Shown: piece after piece, positions 33,471 to 43,003 of the stretch
Layout: each line of letters opens with the position of its first letter
Numbering within the stretch: the stretch's first letter is position 1
Assembly: GCA_000380225.1 (NCBI GenBank)
Contig: KB904821.1
Location: 1,088,107-1,152,106 of the forward strand
Source: a filamentous cyanobacterium ESFC-1
GTDB lineage: Bacteria > Cyanobacteriota > Cyanobacteriia > Cyanobacteriales > Spirulinaceae
Reading direction: 5' to 3'
DNA: 64,000 bases
Notes under the pieces: generated by a model
Told to the model about the DNA's origin: nothing
Database searches by the model: none
The model's input: only the letters and a program-made list of their open reading frames with translations
Translations under genes and position numbers: made by a program

Positions 33471-33508
33471 GCAGTAAGCAGAATAGTGAGTAGGTGCTGA
33501 TGACAATT

Positions 33509-34051
33509 TTAGGGTGTATCGTGATGGGAGCGATAACCATCGGGCTTAACTGTCATCTCATCGAGTAAGGCCGCGCTCAAATCCACATTGAGAGCGCGAA
33601 AAAAGTTTGCTCCTTGGAATTGCGCTCTGGTGAGAATCGCTTGTTTAAGGTTAGCTCGTTGCAGGTGCGCTCCGGTCAAATTAGCATCTGTGAGATCGGC
33701 AAAACTGAGGTTGGCCCCGCGTAAATTCGCTCCCTGTAAATTTGCCCCTTTCAAGTTGGCATAACATAAATTCGCCCGCGATAAATTAGCACTCCCCAGA
33801 TTTGCCCCGGCTAAGTTAACCTGAAGCAATTTACTGTTGCTTAACTGCGCGTAGTTGAGTTGAGTTTCACCCAGATTGGCATTGGTTAAATTGGCATAAG
33901 GAAGGTAAATTTCCCGTAAGTTACTACGACTAAGATCGATTTCGGGTAATTTGGCTTCAAATAAGTCCGCGTGACTTAAATCCACCTCTTGGAAAGTTCG
34001 TTTACCTTGGTTGTAGTGGGTCAGTAAACTTTCCGTGCTTAGTCTGTGCAT
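33509..34051 (-). CDS. pentapeptide-repeat protein
   Basis: About 180 aa from ATG 34051; a GTG at 34102 would add 17 residues with no repeat character. The opening STESLLTHYNQGKRTFQEVD is the usual lead-in of small cyanobacterial pentapeptide proteins. About 22 consecutive A(N/D)LxxA units follow (residues 30-155), forming a right-handed quadrilateral beta-helix. No signal peptide is seen. The role is unknown. Confidence 0.85.
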   Translation of the reverse strand: MHRLSTESLLTHYNQGKRTFQEVDLSHADLFEAKLPEIDLSRSNLREIYLPYANLTNANLGETQLNYAQLSNSKLLQVNLAGANLGSANLSRANLCYANLKGANLQGANLRGANLSFADLTDANLTGAHLQRANLKQAILTRAQFQGANFFRALNVDLSAALLDEMTVKPDGYRSHHDTP

Positions 34052-34324
34052 TTCAGGGCTAGTTTTTTCCTTGCTGGTGCTGAACTGAAACCGGAGAATC
34101 ACTACAATCTTTCAAGAAGACTGTACTATTATCAAAGTCGTAAAATCGAGATGCTCAACTTTTCTATCATTGAGCCAGAAGTTACCAAGTTGTAATATTT
34201 TTTGCGTTTTCTTAAGATTTGTAACTGAATGCGTGGGGTCAACCCAGGCGCTTTTTCCCAGAGCTAAGAAATCGTGTCAAGATGAGTAAAGAGCAGCGTT
34301 GGCACAAAGCAGTAGCGAGTGACT

Positions 34325-35869
34325 ATGGCAGATTTTCAAAGGGCGATCGCGAACCACTACCACACACGCACCAAGTACGATCCAGAAACTTTAGGCACTA
34401 AAAGCCGGGGACTTGATTGGTCAAAACAACCCGAACCGTTCAAAGAGTATAAAATCGGTACGGTGTATGACCTCAAGCCCTACATCGCAGAAGAAAAGCG
34501 CCTCGACCCCACCCCCGAAATTCGTCCTTGGCTGAGGCTGTCGCAGCTTTTACTCTGTAGTTACGGCATTACCGCCAAAATGGTGTCGTTATTCGGGCCG
34601 CCGTTGTATTTGCGGTCTGCGCCGTCAGCAGGGGGATTGTACCCGGCAGAATTATATTTGATTTCGCGGGGTACGCCGTTACTGCCTGCGGGACTGTATC
34701 ACTACCAACCCCAAACCCATGCTTTGATTCACTTTTGGGAAAGTAGCGAGGCTTGGTCAGAGTTACAAATGGCTTGTTTTGGTCATCCCAGTCTCGAACA
34801 CACCGATCTGGCCTTGGTCGCAAGCGCCATTTTTTACCGTTCTGCTTGGCGTTATGAAGACCGCGCCTATCGTCGCATTTTATTAGATACCGGGCATCTG
34901 CTGGGCAATATGGAGCTATCTAGTGCCATAAATTCTTACCACCCCCACCTCATCGGCGGCTTTCAGGATTTGGCCTTAAACAGTTTGTTGTATCTTGACC
35001 CGGAAAAAGAAGGGGCGATCGCGGTGGCCGCCTTAAGCGACCTGGAAACCGATCCGAATCCAATTCGCAAAGGCACTGCGGCTTTACCTTCTGGGGTTCA
35101 CACCGATTATCCCCCCCTCGAAGACGGCGAACTCCTCGATTACTTTCATCAAGCCACGGAAATTCGCGAAGCTGAACCGCCCTCCTCTCCGGGTAAACTC
35201 ACCAATACTACCCCCATTGAAGATAAATACAACTTTCCTTTCTGTCTCAAAATCTCGACGAAAACCTCTCCGATTCAACTCGGAGAAAATTTAGTCGATT
35301 TAGAGAAAACCCTCCTCAAACGACGCTCAACCCGCGCTTATACGGGGGCAGAACTCTCCCTGACTGAACTCAAAGCCCTGTTGCACTTTACTTATCAGTC
35401 CCAAGATTACGAAACTCAAGGCTTGGATTCTCAGCCGGATTATTTTGATTTAAGCTTGCTCGAAACCTTTATCGTTGTCTTGGGAATGGAAGGTTTAGAG
35501 GCAGGCTGTTATTACTACGCCCCCAACGCCCAAGAATTGCGGCAGATTCGCTTTAAAAACTTCCGCCGGGATGTGCATTATCTCTGCTTGGGTCAAGACC
35601 TCGGACGGGATGCGGGGGCTGTTATCTTTCATACTGCCGATCTCAATCAGGCGATCGCGAAATATGGCGATCGCGCCTACCGCTACCTCCACCTCGACGC
35701 AGGCCACCTCGGCCAGCGCCTGAATTTAGCCGCCATTCACCTCGAACTCGGCGTAAGCGGCATTGGCGGCTTCTACGACGACCGCGTTAACGATGTTCTC
35801 GGCATTCCCGCCGACGAGGCCGCCATTTATATCACAACCCTAGGCCGTCCCCGGCAGACCAATTCATAG
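34325..35869 (+). CDS. SagB/ThcOx-type nitroreductase-fold dehydrogenase (two domains)
   Basis: 514 aa. Two nitroreductase-like domains are joined: residues about 60-245 (LYLRSAPSAGGLYPAELYLI, AWRYEDRAYRRILLDTGHLL) and about 335-514 (KRRSTRAYTGAELSLTELKA, GDRAYRYLHLDAGHLGQRLN). SagB-type FMN enzymes oxidise azolines in peptide maturation, but many cyanobacterial members stand alone. No YcaO or precursor-peptide gene lies next to it, so the substrate is unknown. ATG 34325 is taken; GTG 34319 is possible. Confidence 0.88.
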   Translation: MADFQRAIANHYHTRTKYDPETLGTKSRGLDWSKQPEPFKEYKIGTVYDLKPYIAEEKRLDPTPEIRPWLRLSQLLLCSYGITAKMVSLFGPPLYLRSAPSAGGLYPAELYLISRGTPLLPAGLYHYQPQTHALIHFWESSEAWSELQMACFGHPSLEHTDLALVASAIFYRSAWRYEDRAYRRILLDTGHLLGNMELSSAINSYHPHLIGGFQDLALNSLLYLDPEKEGAIAVAALSDLETDPNPIRKGTAALPSGVHTDYPPLEDGELLDYFHQATEIREAEPPSSPGKLTNTTPIEDKYNFPFCLKISTKTSPIQLGENLVDLEKTLLKRRSTRAYTGAELSLTELKALLHFTYQSQDYETQGLDSQPDYFDLSLLETFIVVLGMEGLEAGCYYYAPNAQELRQIRFKNFRRDVHYLCLGQDLGRDAGAVIFHTADLNQAIAKYGDRAYRYLHLDAGHLGQRLNLAAIHLELGVSGIGGFYDDRVNDVLGIPADEAAIYITTLGRPRQTNS

Positions 35870-36148
35870 TACAGAGCGTTTTTCTAGGGAGTGACGGGTT
35901 GTTGGTTTCAGAGCCGAAAACTTGACAGTTAGGACGTTTTTGCGGTGCGCCCTCACCCCAACCCCTCTCCCACGGGAGGAGGGGCTTGTTTTCTAAGAAT
36001 GAATGTGTTGTCCTATAGTCATTCCAATGACGAGAGCCATCATGTCGCTAAAGCGTCAACTTGGACGGGGAAACCCCGTCCCTACGGAAACTTGACAATC
36101 GGCACAAAACCTTAACTTGTCACAAATGACCAATGACCAAGGACTACA
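35870..36148. other. intergenic repeats between convergent genes
   Basis: A CCCTCACCCCAACCCC...CCCACGGGAGGAGGGG palindrome lies at 35949-35988. A TATAGTCATTCCAATGA half-end of the MITE family lies at 36014-36030, and a GGACGGGGAAACCCCGTCC hairpin at 36063-36081. A TGACCAA heptamer tract precedes the argF stop (36125-36141). No gene is present. Confidence 0.7.
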
Positions 36149-37069
36149 TCAAACCAAACCCAACAAAGTCGCTAACAAAGCCTTTTGTGCGTGCATCCGG
36201 TTTTCAGCCTGATCCCACACCCGCGATTGCTTTCCTTCGATAACGGCATCTGTGATTTCTTCGTCGCGATGAGCAGGTAAGCAATGCAAAACAATCGCAT
36301 CCGGGTCAGCTTCGTTCAGTAACGCCCCGTTGACTTGATAGGGTTGGAAAATGGGCATTCGCTCGTCGGCCATGTTTTCTTGACCCATACTCGCCCAAAC
36401 ATCGGTATAAACCACCTGCACCCCTTTGACCGCCGCTACTGGGTCTTCAGTTAAGATGATTTCCGAGCGATCGCCCGCGATCGCGCGACCATACTCAATA
36501 ATTTTGTCATCGAGTTCGTAACCGGGAGGCGTGGCAAAACGAACATTAATCCCCAACAAGGCACAGCCCAATAATAGGGAATTGGCCACATTATTACCGT
36601 CGCCCAGGTAGGTCACCGTCAAGCCAGAAAGCGTCCCAAAGCACTCCTGAATCGTCATCAAGTCGGCCAATATTTGGCAGGGGTGTTCTAGGTCACTGAG
36701 GGCATTAATAATCGGAATTGTGGCAAATTTGGCAAAAGTTTCCAAGTCTTCTTGTTTAAATGTCCGTACTGCCAAAACATCGAGATAGCGGTCGAGAACG
36801 CGGGCGGTATCGCAAATCGGTTCGCCGCGACCCACCTGGGTTACATTGGGATTCAAATCAATCACTTGTCCGCCGAGTTGGTACATGGCGACGGTAAAGC
36901 TAACACGGGTACGGGTGGAGGCTTTATAAAATAACAGTCCGAGAATTTTGTTGCAGGTGATGGTCGTCTTGCCACTTTTTAAGTCGCCCGCCAGTTGCAG
37001 CAAATCCCGAATATCATTGGCACTGAAGTTGGCAATTCCTAAAAAGTCTTGTCCCTTTAATTCCTTCAT
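36149..37069 (-). CDS. argF: ornithine carbamoyltransferase
   Basis: 306 aa, full length. The carbamoyl-phosphate site is YKASTRTRVSFTVAMYQLGG (STRTR), with the HPCQ motif in LSDLEHPCQILADL, and the ornithine-binding region includes VLHCLPAHRDEEITD (HCLP). It condenses ornithine and carbamoyl phosphate to citrulline in arginine synthesis, in the cytosol. Monocistronic here; the start follows GGTCATG with only a weak SD. Confidence 0.96.
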   Translation of the reverse strand: MKELKGQDFLGIANFSANDIRDLLQLAGDLKSGKTTITCNKILGLLFYKASTRTRVSFTVAMYQLGGQVIDLNPNVTQVGRGEPICDTARVLDRYLDVLAVRTFKQEDLETFAKFATIPIINALSDLEHPCQILADLMTIQECFGTLSGLTVTYLGDGNNVANSLLLGCALLGINVRFATPPGYELDDKIIEYGRAIAGDRSEIILTEDPVAAVKGVQVVYTDVWASMGQENMADERMPIFQPYQVNGALLNEADPDAIVLHCLPAHRDEEITDAVIEGKQSRVWDQAENRMHAQKALLATLLGLV

Positions 37070-37133
37070 GACCCAGATATGAGTGGTTTAGACTTTCGAT
37101 TTTAGAGGTATTGGAGGGGGAGGACAAGGGGGG

Positions 37134-37297
37134 TTTTTCAGTTATCAGTTATCAGTTATCGCCTCAACAGTCAACAGTCATCAGTTGTTGAGGCAGTAGG
37201 CAATCAGCCTGTAGGGGCGGGGTTTCCCCGTCCAACAACCAACAACAAAGGACAAATGACAAAGGACAAAGGACAAATGACAAAGGACAAATGACAA
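37134..37297. repeat. heptamer tracts and hairpin ending at a start codon
   Basis: CAGTTAT units lie at 37139-37160. A GGGGCGGGGTTTCCCCG hairpin is at 37213-37229 and CAACAAC units at 37232-37246. An ACAAAGG/ACAAATG array of about seven units runs from 37247 to 37297 and supplies both the AAAGGA ribosome-binding sequence and the ATG of the next gene. Confidence 0.85.
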
Positions 37298-38904
37298 AGG
37301 AAAAACGACTAAAAAGCTTTTTGCGGCGGGGGTTGAGTCCGCTTTTGTTAAGTGTGGGGTGCGGGTTGGCCTTGCCAATCGCGATCGCGCCCCCGGTGTG
37401 GAGTGCTGAAGAAATTTTGCTATTCTTCGGGCCAATCGAGTTTTCGGTGTCGGTGGAGTCGTTAGAGGCTTTTGCGACAGAAGGCCGCATTGAGCCGGAT
37501 TTTGCGCCCTATGCCAATCGCTTGACCCCGGAACAGTTACAGCAGCTACGCACGGTGTTACAAACCTCGGCGGATGTGAGTGCGGTGGCGGTGGCTCAGT
37601 TTCTTTATTCGCCCCAAGGAGAGACGATTTTAAAGCAAGTGGGGGAGTTGATTCAAACTCGGGCCGAGCAACCGGGCTTTTTTGCGATTCGGTCGGCGTT
37701 GATTTTGGCGGCGGCGGACCCGGAAGAAGGGTTAACGCCGTTGAATGTGTTGCGTCAGTTTCCGACTTCTGGGATTCGCATTAATTCGGCCAGGGCGTTT
37801 GAGTTGTTGAATCGGATTAGTCGCATTATTAATAATACCCAAGAGGCGATCGCGGCGATTCAAAGGCAAGCTAATACGGAGTTAGCGGCGGCGAATCTGG
37901 CGGATTTTCCCCTTGATTTGCAGGAGTCGGGGCCAGTGACGTTTCGTCGGGAAACTTTGCGGCTCAATGACCCAGACCGCGATCGCGCTTTTCCGGTTGA
38001 TTTATATTTACCCCAGTTGCCCGGTTCTTTGCCGTTGGTTGTCATTTCCCACGGTTTAGGCTCAGAACGGGCGAGTTATGCCTATTTAGCGACTCATTTA
38101 GCGTCTCATGGCTTTGCGGTGGCGGTTCCAGAACATCCGGGGAGTAATGCCGAGCAGATTGAAGCCCTCGCGAGTGGTTTGGTTCAGGATATTACCCCCT
38201 CGCGGGAGTTGATCGACCGTCCCCTGGATATCAAGTTTCTTTTGGATATTTTACAAAGGGATTATGGCGATCGCCTGGATTGGCAGCAGGTGGGCATCGT
38301 GGGTCAGTCGTTTGGGGCTTATACGGCGTTGGCGTTAGCGGGGGCTGAGATTAATTTTGACCGCTTGAATGCTCAGTGTGACCCGGATAATCCTTCGTTT
38401 AATATTTCGTTTCTGATTCAATGCCAAGCGCTGGATTTGCCCCCTGCTGACTACGATTTGACGGATAATCGCATTCAGGCCGCGATCGCGATCAACCCCC
38501 TGGCCAGCACGATTTTTGGCCCCTCTGAGTTGGCTGAAATCCAGATTCCCCTAACCATTGTTACGGGGAGTGCTGATGCGGTCACTCCCGCCCTCGAAGA
38601 ACAAATCCGTCCGTTTACCCAACTCACCACCCCAGAAAAATATCTGCTTCTTTTGGAAAATGGCACCCATTTTTCGGCGATTGGTGTGACGGAAAATGAT
38701 GTTTCCCTCCCCGCGCCAGTTCTAGGACCCGACCCCGCGATCGCCTATAACTATATAGAAGCTTTTAGTCTGGCCTTTTTTCAAACTTATATTGCCAATC
38801 AACCTCAATATCGCCCTTATCTCAGCCAAAGTTACGCCCAAACCATTAATAATCCTTTACTTCCCCTCGCGATCGTCGAATCTTTGAATCTAGATGCTGA
38901 ATGA
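37291..38904 (+). CDS. DUF1400 alpha/beta hydrolase, exported
   Basis: 537 aa. A signal peptide (LSPLLLSVGCGLALPIAIAP; cleavage near VWSAEE) precedes the cyanobacterial DUF1400 domain (about 38-165), then an alpha/beta-hydrolase domain with oxyanion region VVISHGLGSERAS, nucleophile VGIVGQSFGAYTALAL (Ser in GQSFG), and a C-terminal Asp/His pair (TGSADAVTPAL, ENGTHFS). It resembles PAF-acetylhydrolase-like lipases, so it is probably a periplasmic esterase or lipase. The start codon is provided by a heptamer array, with further in-frame-shifted ATGs just upstream. Confidence 0.88.
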   Translation: MTKEKRLKSFLRRGLSPLLLSVGCGLALPIAIAPPVWSAEEILLFFGPIEFSVSVESLEAFATEGRIEPDFAPYANRLTPEQLQQLRTVLQTSADVSAVAVAQFLYSPQGETILKQVGELIQTRAEQPGFFAIRSALILAAADPEEGLTPLNVLRQFPTSGIRINSARAFELLNRISRIINNTQEAIAAIQRQANTELAAANLADFPLDLQESGPVTFRRETLRLNDPDRDRAFPVDLYLPQLPGSLPLVVISHGLGSERASYAYLATHLASHGFAVAVPEHPGSNAEQIEALASGLVQDITPSRELIDRPLDIKFLLDILQRDYGDRLDWQQVGIVGQSFGAYTALALAGAEINFDRLNAQCDPDNPSFNISFLIQCQALDLPPADYDLTDNRIQAAIAINPLASTIFGPSELAEIQIPLTIVTGSADAVTPALEEQIRPFTQLTTPEKYLLLLENGTHFSAIGVTENDVSLPAPVLGPDPAIAYNYIEAFSLAFFQTYIANQPQYRPYLSQSYAQTINNPLLPLAIVESLNLDAE

Positions 38905-39157
38905 AAAACAAAGGAGTTAGCGCGAATGACTCTAGAATTTACCCGAAATGCGGCATAGGGCAATAGCCCAGGGCGCGATCGCAACAATAAAGCGATCCCC
39001 GAAACACGGTAAGATATAAAATCGATGTGTCGAGCAATCCCTAAGCGTCTGAGTTATTCTGCTTAGTGCTAAACAGCAAGCTAATTAAGATTGTTCATTG
39101 TTATTAACAGCCACATTTTCAAACAACAGTAACTTGCGATTTTGGGAGTAATCGTCA

Positions 39158-39550
39158 ATGGTAGGTTTTTTAAAGAAAATCTTAGGCGGCGGTCAAGACA
39201 GCTATTATTTGCAACTTGACGAGGATCAAGAATCTCAATCCACACCGTCTCAGGCCTCGGAAACAAAAACAGAGGAGAAAAAAACAGCTTCTCAACCGAA
39301 AGCGACTCAAAAAACAAAAGCCCCGGAAGTAAAACCAGAGGAGAAAAAAGAAGAAGCAAAACCGCAACCCAAACCCATTCCTGCGGTTTCAACGAATAAC
39401 GGTAAAGTCGCCACAGCACAACCGAAAAATGTGCTGTTTGCACCGAATAATTTAATGCCAAAACCCACTAAAACTCGCCGTCGTCCTGGCCCGAGTTTAG
39501 AAATGTTTAAAGATATGGCAAAAGAAGTGAACCCGAATATTCGTTCATAA
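39158..39550 (+). CDS. conserved cyanobacterial protein, low-complexity middle
   Basis: 130 aa. A short conserved head (MVGFLKKILGGGQDSYYLQL) and tail (TRRRPGPSLEMFKDMAKEVN) bracket a Lys/Glu/Pro/Gln-rich disordered middle. No known domain is seen. The basic amphipathic head could touch a membrane. A GGGAG ribosome-binding site precedes the ATG. The function is unknown. Confidence 0.75.
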   Translation: MVGFLKKILGGGQDSYYLQLDEDQESQSTPSQASETKTEEKKTASQPKATQKTKAPEVKPEEKKEEAKPQPKPIPAVSTNNGKVATAQPKNVLFAPNNLMPKPTKTRRRPGPSLEMFKDMAKEVNPNIRS

Positions 39551-39613
39551 CTGAAAGTTATTCAACAACGGCGAAGTTAATTGATGCGGAAGTTCGATCT
39601 GGGCTTCCGTTTT

Positions 39614-40426
39614 TTAGGTTGTCGAAACTTGGGGTTGTTGAAAATGATAAACCTCTGTAATCACTTGTTGCCAGCCTTGGACTAAAGCGGCTAGAATGCG
39701 ATCGCCTTTGGCTTTATCCGCGATGGTGGCATCCCCTAAAACTCCACTTTGACTTAATTCTTTAGTGACCCAAGCAAAGGGTAATTTTCCTTCCATACTC
39801 AGCATACTATCCGGGGGAGAATCTGGCGGAAACTCGCACACCGCCTTGTCCATTCGCACTTGTTCGGGTAATAAAGTTAACATTAAACTGGTTTCAATTG
39901 CCCCGGCGTGAATGCCCACTTCTTGTTCCCTTTCATCGAATAATTCCGCTACAATATTCGACACTTTCCAAGTAAAAAAAGGAAATACGAGAAAGTCGCC
40001 ATATTTTTGATGAATATCTCGGGCTACAATATTCATTATTTCCGGTTGTCCGCCATGAGAGTTCATTAAAATTAACTTACGAAATCCGGCTCGATATAAA
40101 CTATCAGCAACTTCTAATAAAATAGAAATTAAAGTCTGCGCTGATAAAGTAATTGTACCGGGAAAATGATAATGCTCGTTGGATTTGCCGTAATATAAAT
40201 TGGGCAAACTATAAGCCGGAATCTCTGGATTTAATGTTTCTAAAGTTTTGCCTAACACCCCTAAACCAATGGCTGAATCAACGGCTAAGGGTAAATGAGG
40301 TCCGTGTTGTTCAATCGCAGCGACAGGCTGAATAATGACTGTATTTTCTTTATCAGACATGGCCGCAATGTCGGGCCAAGTTAAATAAGGAAAGTAGCGT
40401 TGGGGGGGGATAAAACCGTGCATCAT
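39614..40426 (-). CDS. creatininase-family amidohydrolase
   Basis: 270 aa. Metal-ligand motifs of the family are present: AAIEQHGPHLPLAVDSAIGL (Glu, His, Asp), LILMNSHGGQPEIMNIVARD (NSHGGN-type) and VGIHAGAIETSLML (HAGxxET). Family members hydrolyse creatinine, formamidopyrimidine or peptide-type amides with a binuclear metal centre. The actual substrate in cyanobacteria is not established. Cytosolic, single gene. Confidence 0.9.
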   Translation of the reverse strand: MMHGFIPPQRYFPYLTWPDIAAMSDKENTVIIQPVAAIEQHGPHLPLAVDSAIGLGVLGKTLETLNPEIPAYSLPNLYYGKSNEHYHFPGTITLSAQTLISILLEVADSLYRAGFRKLILMNSHGGQPEIMNIVARDIHQKYGDFLVFPFFTWKVSNIVAELFDEREQEVGIHAGAIETSLMLTLLPEQVRMDKAVCEFPPDSPPDSMLSMEGKLPFAWVTKELSQSGVLGDATIADKAKGDRILAALVQGWQQVITEVYHFQQPQVSTT

Positions 40427-40716
40427 GACGACTTTAAAATCTCGGCTAAAAGTTTCATTCCTTAGTGTAGTCTTTTAATTTCTGTGGGTCTAGAGTTTGA
40501 GAAAATTGGCTCAAGTTAATATTAACATTGAATTTTCCTTAAGCTTCGGGCGATCGCAGCAAAAATTTGATGGCATTTCTGAGCAAAATTCGGTAAGATT
40601 TGGTATAAAAAATTTCTACCCCACCGTCACCTCCAAAAATTGACTGTTTCTGAAGTTTTGAGTTAGCTTGTTGAAGGGTTGCTGTTACTGTGTTAATCAT
40701 TTGAGGTCAAAAAGTT

Positions 40717-41412
40717 GTGGTTCCTTTACACGATGATAATCCGACAGAAATTACACCTTACATTACTTATGTTTTAATTGTCCTTAATATTATCATTTTT
40801 GTTTATGAATTATCGCTTCCGGCTCCTGAATTACGCGCCTTTTTCTCAACTTATGGAGTTGTCCCACGGGAGTTAACTCTGAGTTTGCAAAGCGGTAATC
40901 CGGCGGCAATTTTCGGGCAGTTTATGACTTTAATTACCTCTCAGTTTCTCCACGGTGGCTTTTTACATCTGGGGGGAAATATGTTGTTTCTTTGGATTTT
41001 TGGGAATAACATTGAAGAAAAATTGGGACGGCTTAAATATATTATTTTTTATCTCAGTTGTGGTATTTTTGCGGCTTTAGCCCAATACATTTTTTCGATT
41101 AATTCGACAGTTCCAACTTTGGGAGCAAGTGGCGCGATCGCGGGTATTATGGGAGCCTATATTATCCGCTTTCCTAGAGCCAAAATCTTAACCCTAATTC
41201 CCCTTGGTTTTTTCCTAACAACATTTCGGATTCCGGCGGTTTTCTTCCTCGGTTTTTGGTTTGCTCAACAAGCTTTATATGGCGTTGCTAGTTTGGATAC
41301 AACCACAAGGGTTGATATGGGTGGGATTGCTTATTGGGCCCATGCGGGGGGCTTTGCGTTTGGGGCGATTTTGAGTTGGTTAATGGGTTTATTTAATCCG
41401 GAAAATCGCTAG
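40717..41412 (+). CDS. rhomboid-family intramembrane serine protease
   Basis: 231 aa with six membrane helices. Conserved features are HGGFLHLGGNMLFLWIFGNN (oxyanion His/Asn), the catalytic Ser in TLGASGAIAGIMGAY and the catalytic His in YWAHAGGFAFGAIL. Start is GTG, with GAGGTC about 10 nt upstream. It cleaves transmembrane segments of unknown clients. The N-terminus begins with VPLHDDNPTE, the usual opening of this bacterial subgroup. Confidence 0.93.
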   Translation: MVPLHDDNPTEITPYITYVLIVLNIIIFVYELSLPAPELRAFFSTYGVVPRELTLSLQSGNPAAIFGQFMTLITSQFLHGGFLHLGGNMLFLWIFGNNIEEKLGRLKYIIFYLSCGIFAALAQYIFSINSTVPTLGASGAIAGIMGAYIIRFPRAKILTLIPLGFFLTTFRIPAVFFLGFWFAQQALYGVASLDTTTRVDMGGIAYWAHAGGFAFGAILSWLMGLFNPENR

Positions 41413-41418
41413 TTTTTG

Positions 41419-41550
41419 TTATAGTCATTACAATTAGTTTCCGTACAGTCATCTCCCAATAAAGGTATCGTATTCTCCCTGAACCGCCCTCACCCCAAAC
41501 CCCTCTCCCACTCCGAGAGGGGCTGCTGGTTTTTATTTGGAATTGCTATA
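41419..41550. mobile_element. MITE-like element, copy 2
   Basis: About 132 bp with TATAGTCATTACAATTAG on the left and TTATTTGGAATTGCTATA on the right. The interior differs from copy 1 and contains a CCCTCACCCC...CCTCTCCC palindrome, so only the ends are conserved. Confidence 0.7.
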
Positions 41551-41600
41551 TTAGTTTGTAGTCAGAGCTTTAGCCCTTTCTTTAAGATCGATTACTCAGC

Positions 41601-42236
41601 TTAATTTAGGAGTTTTTGTAACTTTTCAACATCATTACTGTATAAAACTTCGAGATGTTTGGTAATTTTTGTAATTGGCCAATCCCACCATTTTAAATAG
41701 AGCAAAAGTTCAATAACTTCCGGTTCAAAACGTCTGCGAATCGGTTGGGCTGGATTCCCCCCAACAATGGTATAAGGTGGAATATCTTGGGTAACAACGG
41801 CTTTCGCACCCACAACAGCACCATCCCCAATTGTTACTCCGGGTAAAATGGTCGCATCAAAACCCAACCACACATCATTACCAATAACTGTATTGCCTTT
41901 AATTTTATGAGTCGTTGGGGTAACTTTTTGCCAAGCTTGACCAAAGATATAAAAAGGATAACTGGCAAAATTGTCAATATCATGGTTTCCCCCATTCATA
42001 ATAAATTTAACATCAGACGCGATCGCGCAGAATTTCCCCACAATCAATTTATCACCAATGAAATCGAAATGATACAGAACATTGCGTTCAAAATTCTGAG
42101 GATTCTCGAAATCGTCGTAATAAGTATAATCGCCAATCATAATATTAGGATTATTAACAATGTTTTTGAGAAAACAAAGGCGATTGTAGTGGGGTAAGGG
42201 GTAAGTTTGATGAGGATCGGGAATGTTATGGGTCAT
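41601..42236 (-). CDS. Vat/CatB-type xenobiotic O-acetyltransferase
   Basis: 211 aa left-handed beta-helix acetyltransferase. VGKFCAIASDVKFIMNGGNH supplies the conserved NGGNHD catalytic-His region. TVIGNDVWLGFDATILPGVT, IGDGAVVGAKAVVTQDIPPY and VGGNPAQPIRRRF are hexapeptide and CoA-binding blocks. The family includes streptogramin and chloramphenicol acetyltransferases, but most environmental members have unknown substrates, so no resistance claim is made. It lies 5 bp downstream of the HAD phosphatase gene (operon likely). Confidence 0.88.
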   Translation of the reverse strand: MTHNIPDPHQTYPLPHYNRLCFLKNIVNNPNIMIGDYTYYDDFENPQNFERNVLYHFDFIGDKLIVGKFCAIASDVKFIMNGGNHDIDNFASYPFYIFGQAWQKVTPTTHKIKGNTVIGNDVWLGFDATILPGVTIGDGAVVGAKAVVTQDIPPYTIVGGNPAQPIRRRFEPEVIELLLYLKWWDWPITKITKHLEVLYSNDVEKLQKLLN

Positions 42237-42241
42237 ACTAT

Positions 42242-43003
42242 TTACAAGCCGAATTGCAACAACTCCACCACCTCACAAAACCCTTTCCCTTCAGCCGCAT
42301 TTGTAACATAAGCGGGTTGATGGGTTAGTTTTTCTTGGTAATCTAAAACATTAGCAACTCCCACTGAAACGGGGAAATCAACCGGATTAAACAAGGATTC
42401 ATCATTAGGGCTATCACCAATCGTTAACACTTGTTTTGCCGTTAACTGGGGATAACATTGCTGTAAAACCTGTTGCAATCCGGCGGCTTTATTTTGCTGT
42501 TTGAGTTTAATATGACACTGAACGGTACTGTAAGTAAATCCCCACCCCGATTCCTCGCACAACTGCTGCAACTGCTGTAAATCTTCTGCACTTAACCCCA
42601 TTACATCAAACGTCCAATCGGTGAGACGAAATTGATTATCAGCCGATTCTTGAAGCTGCGGAAACTGTTGTTGCAGTCGCTCAAACATTGCGGCTAAATT
42701 TTGCCGATGCTGCGTCCAACTGGGGAGATTAACCAGGGGTTGAGGGGCTTCAAGATCGGGAGGGAAAAATAGACCCCCATTTTCTGCGATCGCGCCTTGA
42801 ATAGGGAGATAATGTTTTAAACCACTTACCCAGCCTGCGGAGCGTCCTGTAATCATTAAAACGGTTAACTGGGCTGTGGCTAATACTTCTAAAGCCTGAA
42901 ATAATTGGGCCGTAAATTTGCTTTGTTGGGTTAATGTCCCATCCATATCTGTGGCAATCAGACAGATGTCTTGGAGGTGTTGGGACTGAAGTGGCTCTGG
43001 CAT
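42242..43003 (-). CDS. HAD-IIB (Cof/SPP-like) phosphatase
   Basis: About 253 aa from ATG 43003 (TTG 43021 also possible). Motif I is IATDMDGTLT, motif II VLMITGRSAGW, motif III Lys in KLKQQNKAAG, and motif IV LTIGDSPNDESLF. The C2-type cap matches sucrose-phosphate-phosphatase-like and Cof-like enzymes. The substrate is unknown. It is transcribed just ahead of the Vat-like acetyltransferase gene. Confidence 0.87.
   Translation of the reverse strand: MPEPLQSQHLQDICLIATDMDGTLTQQSKFTAQLFQALEVLATAQLTVLMITGRSAGWVSGLKHYLPIQGAIAENGGLFFPPDLEAPQPLVNLPSWTQHRQNLAAMFERLQQQFPQLQESADNQFRLTDWTFDVMGLSAEDLQQLQQLCEESGWGFTYSTVQCHIKLKQQNKAAGLQQVLQQCYPQLTAKQVLTIGDSPNDESLFNPVDFPVSVGVANVLDYQEKLTHQPAYVTNAAEGKGFCEVVELLQFGL

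Noticed and set aside
34325..35869. Thiazole/oxazole-modified peptide cluster around the SagB-like gene
   Set aside because: No YcaO cyclodehydratase, E1-like protein or precursor peptide is nearby.
38925..38957. AAGGAG-preceded 10-codon frame MTLEFTRNAA after the DUF1400 gene
   Set aside because: Too short and without a recognisable parent gene, despite the good ribosome-binding site.
41601..42236. Antibiotic-resistance call for the Vat-like acetyltransferase
   Set aside because: Family membership alone does not show drug acetylation; most chromosomal relatives have other or unknown substrates.
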